Assembly: GCF_964340395.1 (NCBI RefSeq)
Contig: NC_135569.1
Span: 13,616,019 to 13,653,518 of the forward strand
Source of the DNA: Glandiceps talaboti
Taxonomy: Eukaryota > Hemichordata > Enteropneusta > Spengelidae
DNA length: 37,500 bases
Reading direction: 5' to 3'
The notes beneath the pieces were generated by a model. It was not told the DNA's origin. It saw only the letters and a list, made by a program, of their open reading frames with translations, and did no database searches. The stretch's first letter is position 1; each line of letters opens with the position of its first letter. Shown piece by piece: positions 32,048 through 37,500 of the stretch. A program made the position numbers and the translations under genes.

Positions 32048-33845
32048 ACATACATACATACATACATACATACATACATACATACGTACGTACATACATA
32101 CACACATACATACATACATACATACATACATACATACATACATACATGTACATACATCTAATCTAATCATGGTGTAATCACTGGAGACAAAGTTGACATA
32201 AAGTACTTTACTCTTCAATATTTACAATGTTCGACCAACTGTATCTCTTAGCCTGTCTCAAGCTGTGCTAAAACTACCTACTAAGAGCAAGTTTCTCTAT
32301 TGATCACAGCGTAATAATATTTCATTCCCTGATGTTTAATTGTAAACAAATTGTTGATAAGACCCAGGCTGGCTAGTCACTACACATATAATATGACACA
32401 CATACACTCACTCACTTCACTCAGATGGTAAACAAACAACTCTAACATTTGATGTTAAATTAGCAACTAGAACACTGTACAACTTTGTTTAGTATACCAG
32501 ATTAGATATCCCAGTGTCGTTATCCTGATGAGTCTATATTTTTTTGTACTTAAAACTCCAATGGTGCAATATACTGTAACACTAAATAAACATCAGGGAG
32601 TGATAGATTACACTGTGATCAATAGAGAAACTTGCTTCTAGTAGGTAGTTTCAGCACAACATAAGACAGGCTAAGAGGTACAGTTGGTTGAACATTGCTG
32701 TAACATGGTGTGTGTTTGATGTATAAAGTATATCAACACTTAGAAAGTTTTTTTGTGTAGGATTTATTATACCCAAATATCATTTTTACATAACTCATTT
32801 AAAATAAAATTGTGAACTACAGTACATCAAAATAACAAAATCCATGTTAATTGTAATTAATAAAGGAATGAATGACTAAGTTATTGTAGTGTATGAATTT
32901 TAGCACAACTCAACTAAGAAAAAAACAACACTTAAACTATACAGGTGTGCTATAACACCATTGGCGCTATTTTTATTTGACAGGAAGTCATCAGTGAAGA
33001 CATGAGGGCAACTTTAAATGCATTCTTATACAGAACAGGGGAACAATCCAAAAAGTAAGTAGAATTTACACTTGTCAGTGAGGTCTTAGTTTGGTACGTC
33101 TAAGTACTGGTTTTTTGGGGAGTCCATTTTATGTTGGTACAATACAACACATCAGGTTTACATAAATGTCTGATTTCTTCAAAAATGAGTTTCTTCTGAG
33201 GAGCCGAAATGTTTGATGAATTTATTATTAGGATGATCAAATATGGTGATCAAATAAGTCGGTGTTGTAATATCATGTGAATTCTGAAGCCACTTCAGGC
33301 TAGGGACACATTTTCAAGATATAAAACTATAGGTTCTGGAAAGTCATGTTGCGGTTATACATCACATAATTTTGTCTAGATTGCCAAGAAACATTAAATT
33401 TAAACTCGCTTTCACCTCTTGTTCGAGCAGACTATTTATCTGAAGGTAATCAGAATATGAGTAATGAATATTCATTGTTCATCTTATGAGAGATGTTTTA
33501 CAGTGAAGGGAATAATCACTTAGGAGTCATGAATATTCATTGTTCAACTATCAATAATTTCTGCAGACTCCCATGAGGCAATGTTGCCCTCTTTTATAGT
33601 TGTTTATTATCATAATCCATATCTTTTGTTGTTGTTTATTTTGATTATAATCCATAGCTTTTGTTGTTTATTCACAGATTTATGTTAGTACTAGCTAGTA
33701 ATCAACCCGAACAATTTGATTGGGCAATCAATGACAGATTAGATGAAATGGTAGAATTTGCTCTACCAGGACTTGAAGAAAGGGAACGAATGGTTTATCA
33801 TTACTTTGATAAATATATACTTCAACCTGCTACAGAAGGCAAAAG
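23040..33845 (+). CDS. ATAD3: ATAD3, mitochondrial inner-membrane AAA+ ATPase (3' end missing)
   Basis: Eleven exons (23040-23250, 24060-24136, 24741-24902, 26157-26392, 27020-27089, 28026-28238, 29713-29838, 31089-31213, 31458-31509, 32984-33054, 33678-33845) join in frame into 503 residues and end at a donor AG|GTGAGA. The start MSWLFG matches the family N-terminus. [16 protein letters not shown] follows, then a long coiled coil (about 75-245) and a membrane segment near 250-267 ([15 protein letters not shown]). The AAA+ core has Walker A GPPGTGKT (354-361), Walker B LLFVDEAD (409-416), VLASN and the arginine-finger region NDRLDE. ATAD3 spans the inner membrane and supports nucleoid organisation, cristae and cholesterol handling. 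About the last 80-100 residues, after ATEGKR, were not found between 33846 and 37500. Confidence 0.95.
23652..23870. repeat. compound TCTG/TATG/TG microsatellite in ATAD3 intron 1
   Basis: Several TCTG units lead into TATG tetranucleotides split by a TG run (23747-23764). The array has the same structure and orientation as the one at 556-932. It generates spurious Tyr/Val/Cys/Met frames. Confidence 0.95.
24536..24615 (+). repeat. dispersed repeat family R1, copy 3
   Basis: CACTGTAAGCACAATATGCAAATACC...GAGTATGACATCAC...CATAGGGTTCTGTTAT aligns with the copies at 15571 and 18134. It lies in ATAD3 intron 2. Confidence 0.5.
25696..26112 (+). mobile_element. 5'-truncated non-LTR retrotransposon, second family
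   Basis: The frame 25694-25843 encodes [21 protein letters not shown] and [10 protein letters not shown], the C-terminal tail typical of another non-LTR ORF2 (the tFTGPxIWNxLP motif). About 240 bp of 3' UTR follow, then GGTAAATAAAATTACAAATTACAAATTA. The end unit (ATTACAA repeated) differs from the ATTAG tail at 20577, so this is a separate lineage. It lies in ATAD3 intron 3, in sense with the gene. Confidence 0.75.
26566..26853 (+). repeat. dispersed repeat family R2, copy 2
   Basis: It matches 21517-21845 closely, including ACCCCACCTAGTTTTTCACGC, CAACTTAAAAAGACAATATAAAA and GGAAGAAATAAACAACACAGAGACC, and ends in ATAAAATAAAATAAATAAG. It sits in ATAD3 intron 4. Confidence 0.8.
27515..27612. 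repeat. dispersed repeat family R3, copy 1
   Basis: CCCTTCAGTGTAAAACATCTCTCATGAATATTCATTGTTCAAC...GACTCCCATGATGCAATAG recurs, partly inverted and partly direct, at 33460-33585. It contains the palindrome ATGAATATTCAT. It is located in ATAD3 intron 5. Confidence 0.55.
27665..27915. repeat. imperfect inverted repeat in ATAD3 intron 5
   Basis: AGGGAACTTGCAAATCC near 27668 pairs with GGATTGCAAGTTCCC near 27898-27912. Weaker complementarity extends inward (GCATCATGGGAATGTGATAAT against ATTATC-type sequence near 27849). This is probably an old fold-back element. Confidence 0.45.
28464..28835 (+). repeat. two direct copies of a repeat about 120 bp long, 223 bp apart
   Basis: CACACAATTTCTAGTGACACACCAAAATTTGGTGT, then CCCCTATCTCTTACTATGTGGTGAC and AAGAAATGTCAGATTTTATC, occurs near 28480 and again near 28703 with few differences. 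Each copy contains the hairpin CACACCAAAATTTGGTGT. It lies in ATAD3 intron 6. Confidence 0.8.
28853..29062 (+). repeat. 67-bp minisatellite, three copies
   Basis: TTAAAGGAAAAGTCCAGTCAG starts at 28853, 28920 and 28987. The first two units differ by about one base. The third has several substitutions and a short insertion (GTAAAGTT). It is in ATAD3 intron 6. Confidence 0.92.
29063..29712. other. rest of ATAD3 intron 6, nothing recognised
   Basis: No exon or named repeat was found. A GCGCCCTCT word occurs at 29206-29214, as in the divergent promoter. GTGATGA at 29649 resembles a snoRNA box C, but no box D follows at a suitable distance. Confidence 0.4.
30505..30926 (+). repeat. dispersed repeat family R4, copy 1
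   Basis: About 420 bp contain CTAGATCAAAAGATTTAGGC, GAAGTTCAAACAGAGGTCATT, TAGACAGAATAGTTTCTGC and CTGAACAACAT...CTTACAGTCTAG. A diverged copy lies at 36783-37201 in the same order and orientation. This copy is in ATAD3 intron 7. I see no coding frame, so the class is unknown. Confidence 0.75.
31604..32155. repeat. large (CA)n and (CATA)n microsatellite in ATAD3 intron 9
   Basis: A (CA)n run (31604-31670) is followed by about 450 bp of CATA tetranucleotides with CA interruptions. This is the longest simple array in the window. Relative to the arrays at 556 and 23652 it is inverted. All His/Thr/Tyr or Cys/Val/Tyr frames over it are artefacts. Confidence 0.97.
32217..32700. mobile_element. fold-back MITE in ATAD3 intron 9
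   Basis: The arms are about 130 bp. CAATGTTCGACCAACTGTA near 32225 pairs with TACAGTTGGTTGAACATTG near 32678. AGCAAGTTTCTCTATTGATC pairs with GATCAATAGAGAAACTTGCT, and CATTCCCTGATGTTTA pairs with TAAACATCAGGGAGTG. A loop of about 230 bp holds no gene. It directly abuts the CATA array. Confidence 0.85.
33460..33590. repeat. dispersed repeat family R3, copy 2
   Basis: GAATATTCATTGTTCA occurs twice, on either side of GAGAGATGTTTTACAGTGAAGGGAATA, followed by CTGCAGACTCCCATGAGGCAAT. Parts match 27515-27612 directly and parts as the reverse complement, which suggests a fold-back origin. Confidence 0.55.
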
Positions 33846-35020
33846 GTGAGATTTGGTGAATTGTCAATAATATTTAGAATTAATTAACCCTCATATCTCT
33901 GGCATGCACCAACTAAGTTCAACCAAACCTGGCACAAAGGTGACATATAATGCGAGACATATGCAGTTCACTTTGTTCTGGTACTGAATCAAATATGGCT
34001 GAATGGCGGCCATATTTGGTGTTTGTGTGTTGACCCTCATATCTTCGGCATTCAACAACCAATTTCAACCAAACCTGGTACAAAGGTGACATATAATGCG
34101 AGACATATGCAGTTCACTTTGTTCTGGTACTGAATCAAATATGGCTGAATGGTGGCCATATTTGGTGTTTGTGTGTTGACTCTCATATCTTCGGCATGCA
34201 CCAACCAATTTCAACCAAACCTGGTACAAAGGTGACATACGATGTAAAACATTATATACATCACTTTGTTTTGGTACTGAATCAAAGATGGATGAATGGC
34301 AACCATATTTGTTGTAAAATTGCACCACAATTTGCATGATAACTTTGGAGGTATATGTAGTGAATCCATTCAATTACCTAAACCTATAACATCAAAGATG
34401 AGCTTTCTTTTAAGACCTTGACCATTGACCTTGAAAGTCATCTTCAAGGTCAAATAGCCAAATTTGGCACATTTACAGCTCATGACAGATGCCTTCTCCA
34501 AGGCATAGCGCAAATGCCTGATGCAATTGTCCATATATATGTATCACTTTGTTTTATGATTACAGTTGAATTAACAAAGTAAAATATTGCTCCTCTGTTT
34601 TAATTGATGAATTAAAGATCAGCTAAATTGTATGTTAACATAACAGACTCGGTATCTAAACTAAGAATAGCATGTTGAGTATATGTAAGACACACTTAGA
34701 TTGTGTACAACTAAATATTGTGACCTTATGACCCTTACTATGCATAATTATCCTTGTCAATGTGGGTGTAACACATATTGTAGTTGGCTATCAATGCTAT
34801 GCCTTGCTCAAGTCCGACAAGTCTCTAACTGTAACCAAACATCAACATGATTATTTGAGTTAAAGGTCAGGTTTTACTTTGAATATTTTAGCAATGTATT
34901 CCTTTATTATGCTGAAAACACAACACGGCAAACATTTACATCTCTGGAAATACCCTTCAATGTTTGTAAGAGTCTTAACAAAACATTTCCATGTTAAGAT
35001 TGCCATCATGCCAATCATTA
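33846..35020. other. region after the last visible ATAD3 exon
   Basis: I searched by eye for the expected ATAD3 C-terminal exon or exons and found none. Apart from the 146-bp tandem repeat at 33887-34316, nothing is recognised. Confidence 0.45.
33887..34316 (+). repeat. 146-bp tandem repeat, about three copies
   Basis: ACCCTCATATCT starts at 33887 and 34033, and ACTCTCATATCT starts at 34179, an exact 146-bp period. Copies 1 and 2 are nearly identical through GACATATAATGCGAGACATATGCAG. Copy 3 diverges in its second half. The open frame it gives on the minus strand is an artefact of the period. Confidence 0.93.
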
Positions 35021-35320
35021 GACTTTATCACAGTCCTTGGAGCATCACATTGCTAAAAGGGCTGTTTTGTATGTACCGATATCTACTGCATAATTGTACT
35101 CAAATATCCTTGTACTGTGGGCGGTCATTGCTGAAATAGTCATAGGGTTAATCATTTGTTGACATGTTACGACGATGTCCTGAGTAACACGTCAACAAAT
35201 TATTGGCCCTATGTAGTTGATGAGGGCCCACAGTACAAGGATGTTCTAGTGCAATTATTCGGTAGATATAGGCATATACAAAACAGCTAATAGCAATGCC
35301 CTGCGGACTGTGAGAGAGTC
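35021..35320. mobile_element. fold-back MITE, family A, copy 2
   Basis: About 300 bp match the element at 3229-3572 end to end: CAGTCCTTGGAGC near the left, TTTTGTATGTACCGATAT, CTGCATAATTGTACTCAAATATCC, then GTTGACATGTTAC opposite GTAACACGTCAAC, and GACTGTGAGAGAGTC at the right end. It is again flanked by TA on both sides. The arms are less similar to each other than in copy 1. It lies between the last visible ATAD3 exon and the C1q gene. Confidence 0.85.
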
Positions 35321-35853
35321 TAGCCAATCATCATATACAATACAACACACAAGTTGGGGCTATGTCTTCAAATGAAGACTAATCCATTCTAAATATGGTA
35401 TGAATTTATGAATACATGTACTATAAATAACTTTTTAAAAATAAAGAGAGTCAGAAATATTCAGATTTAATATGACATAAATATAAAAAAGTAAAATTTG
35501 ATGTATTGTATGATAGATTTTATCTAAATTTATCTAGTCTTGTAAAAAAAATCACACAAAATAATGTTATTGTTAACAGTTTATGTCATGACAACCAGAT
35601 TGATATCTTGGTATAATTTAATGTAATAGTATCATTGCTTTTAAAAGTATTTTATAAATATAAATTATGATACTTGTAATTCACTATTAGTTGTAATTTT
35701 TTATTCTTTTATCACAGTTTTCATGAAATAAGGTGATTTCTTTTAAAACAAAACTACAAATGAAAGATGATTTAGATCTGAAAATGATAACAAGACTGTA
35801 AGAGTTACTGTCAAGAAAGAGTTGAAATTTTTAGTGTTCTAGACTGTCTTTGT
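35321..35853 (-). other. probable 3' flank of the C1q gene
   Basis: AT-rich DNA downstream of the C1q stop. A minus-strand AATAAA overlaps the stop codon itself (35858-35853), and another candidate lies near 35701-35706. No gene is visible. Confidence 0.45.
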
Positions 35854-37500
35854 TTATTGTGTATTTGAATACAACAGGTAACCAGTAAAGGTTGTGAATT
35901 CATATCCACTACTGTACACAGCATAACCACTGTAAAGTCTAGCCCAGATTTCATCTCCTTGATCTACATCTATAATCACACTGTTAGATGCAGCACCATA
36001 TTGCCTACCACCTGAATTGCGTACATGTATACAGGGTAACTGGGTAGTGTTCTTCATCAAACACACATGTAAGTTATAGCTGTTATGTTGTAATGCAGAA
36101 ATCATGAAGTAATACATACCACTGACAGGGCATGTAAATTTACCAGTAGATGTGTTGTAACCATTTCCATCATTAGAATACACTTTATCATAAACAATCA
36201 CTTCATGACCAGATGCCTGTCCCGTGGATGATGTCCTGGCAACTGAGAACGCTACTCTAGGTTGTTGTTGTACCTGACCTACTTCTCCTTTCTGACCTAT
36301 AGGTCCTGGTAGACCTTGACCTCCCATTGACCCTTTATCACCCTTGATGCCGGTATTACCTTTTGTACCATTTTGTCCCTTTCCACCATCCACTCCTTTT
36401 TGTCCAACTTCACCCATAGCTCCTTTTGGTCCCGGTTTACCTGTTGTTCCTTTCTGACCTGGTTGACCTCTTGACCCAAGTCCACCAGTGTCACCCTTCT
36501 CACCCGGAGTTCCATCTGACCCTGGTAATCCAATATCTCCTTGTGGACCTGTCATTCCTGGTGAACCACTGTCTCCTCTTAAGCCTACAGGACCTTGTAA
36601 TCCATTAGTACCTGGAATACCTAGAATAATAAGACAATATAATTAATGATTTTACACATTTATTAGCTTTATGCAATGTAGTGAGTTACAAGACAGATTT
36701 GGTCAATGTTGTTTCACTTTGACTTTTCAATTAGGAAGCCATGATAAAATTGTTACTTTAAAAACTGAATATCAAAACATAGTCTGTAACTTTGTAAGAT
36801 ACAGACATGCGTGCCACACTGTCACTATCAGCCATCACCACTCATGTCTGTACTGTTCTATGGGACTGTGGCTACTAGATCAAAGGATTTAGGCCACTCC
36901 TTGAACTTGTCATTAGAAGTTCAAACAGAGGTCATTTTGTCGATTAAAAATTAAATAGACAGAATAGTTTCTGCTTCTGATGTTAAGAACAGTGGTTGTT
37001 ATGGTGATACATGTTAATTGTCTGTACTTTGGTTGGAAACTTTGTTTACTATTGACATAAGATTAGGTGGCTGGTCTCAAAATTTTGATTGGCTCCAACC
37101 CAGTTTGGTTGATGTGCGGGATATTGGATAGATTAGTACAGTCATGGTTAAGAAGTCTGATAGGGCTGAACAACATAATGTACGTGTATCTTACAGTCTA
37201 GCCAAAAACAGTGACAGTATTGGACATACAAAGGGATTGACAGTCTTCAACAGTGATGAACTTCAGGAGGTTTACTAAAGAACAGTGTTGAACCTGAACT
37301 TTAAGTAAAGTACCTTAGTATGATGTAAAATATGTATGTGTGATAAGTGCACCAATATCACAATGTAATAGTAATTACCTGGGATACCAGGGACTCCATT
37401 TCCACAGCGTTGAGATTCATCAGTTTGAGTGTCGTCATTTTGTTGCTGGGCAACAGTCAGTGACAGTTGTACAACACAAATTACAGTACTGTATTGTACA
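35854..37500 (-). CDS. secreted collagen-C1q domain protein (5' end outside window)
   Basis: Two minus-strand exons are visible: the partial 37500-37379 and the last exon 36620-35854. They join in phase 1 across a GT-AG intron. The first begins inside a hydrophobic stretch (TVICVVQLSLTVA), probably the end of a signal peptide, then QQQNDDTQTDESQRCGNG. About 28 Gly-X-Y triplets follow from GVPGIPG onward. The protein ends in a C1q domain of about 135 residues, from PRVAFSVART through YFMISALQHN and WARLYSGYAV to GYLLYSNTQ. C1q-domain proteins trimerise and act as extracellular pattern-recognition lectins or adhesion and signalling proteins. The initiator Met is beyond 37500. The gene lies antisense to ATAD3. 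About 296 residues are visible. Confidence 0.92.
36783..37201 (+). repeat. dispersed repeat family R4, copy 2
   Basis: It aligns with 30505-30926: CTAGATCAAAGGATTTAGGC, GAAGTTCAAACAGAGGTCATT, TAGACAGAATAGTTTCTGC and GGGCTGAACAACAT...CTTACAGTCTAG. It lies inside the C1q-gene intron (36621-37378). Confidence 0.75.

Noticed and set aside
31532-32218. Frames of 149-211 codons over the CA/CATA array
   Set aside because: Pure simple-sequence artefacts in an ATAD3 intron.
33180-33230. Possible third hammerhead-like word (CTGAGGAGCCGAAATG)
   Set aside because: There is no room for stem II between the core blocks.
34065-34373. 102-codon minus frame with internal repeats
   Set aside because: Artefact of the 146-bp tandem repeat.
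36297-36608. Frames overlapping the collagen region on both strands
   Set aside because: Shadows of the Gly-X-Y coding frame of the C1q gene.

Overview
The window looks like nuclear DNA of an invertebrate animal. The genes are split by GT-AG introns of about 90 to 3,700 bp. The DNA is AT-rich and full of long TG/TATG microsatellites, fold-back MITE-like elements and 5'-truncated non-LTR retrotransposons. The gene content (a DED-NACHT protein, a collagen-C1q protein and a mitochondrial ATAD3) is animal-type and fits a marine bilaterian or cnidarian. The sequence alone does not fix the phylum.

Layout. 1-6122 is mostly non-coding: microsatellites, hairpin elements and retroelement tails, with one very weak candidate gene start on the minus strand at the left edge. 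6123-13621 (+) is a four-exon NLR-like gene: a death effector domain, a basic linker, a NACHT NTPase, and a long C-terminal region. I see no canonical LRR there, but there are three diverged tandem units of about 152 residues. 13622-16733 is intergenic or UTR with MITE-like repeats. 16734-22417 (-) is a seven-exon gene for a 269-residue leucine-rich-repeat protein ending in Cys-Val-Ile-Leu, a CaaX-type prenylation signal. 22418-23039 is the 622-bp spacer between the divergent start codons of the LRR gene and ATAD3, probably a shared promoter. From 23040 (+) runs ATAD3, with eleven exons visible to 33845; the last exon or exons are not in the window. 35854 to beyond 37500 (-) is a secreted collagen-C1q protein whose start lies outside. 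If ATAD3 is intact, this gene sits inside an ATAD3 intron on the opposite strand.

I joined the genes by hand from splice sites. In all four genes each acceptor restores the reading frame left by the previous donor, which is the main support for the models. The NLR-like and C1q proteins both belong to families used in innate immunity, but nothing here shows that they act together. ATAD3 is a housekeeping mitochondrial inner-membrane AAA+ ATPase. The most interesting items are the DED-NACHT protein with unusual C-terminal repeats, the CaaX-tailed LRR protein, the C1q gene apparently nested in ATAD3, and two related fold-back elements at opposite ends of the window, both flanked by TA.
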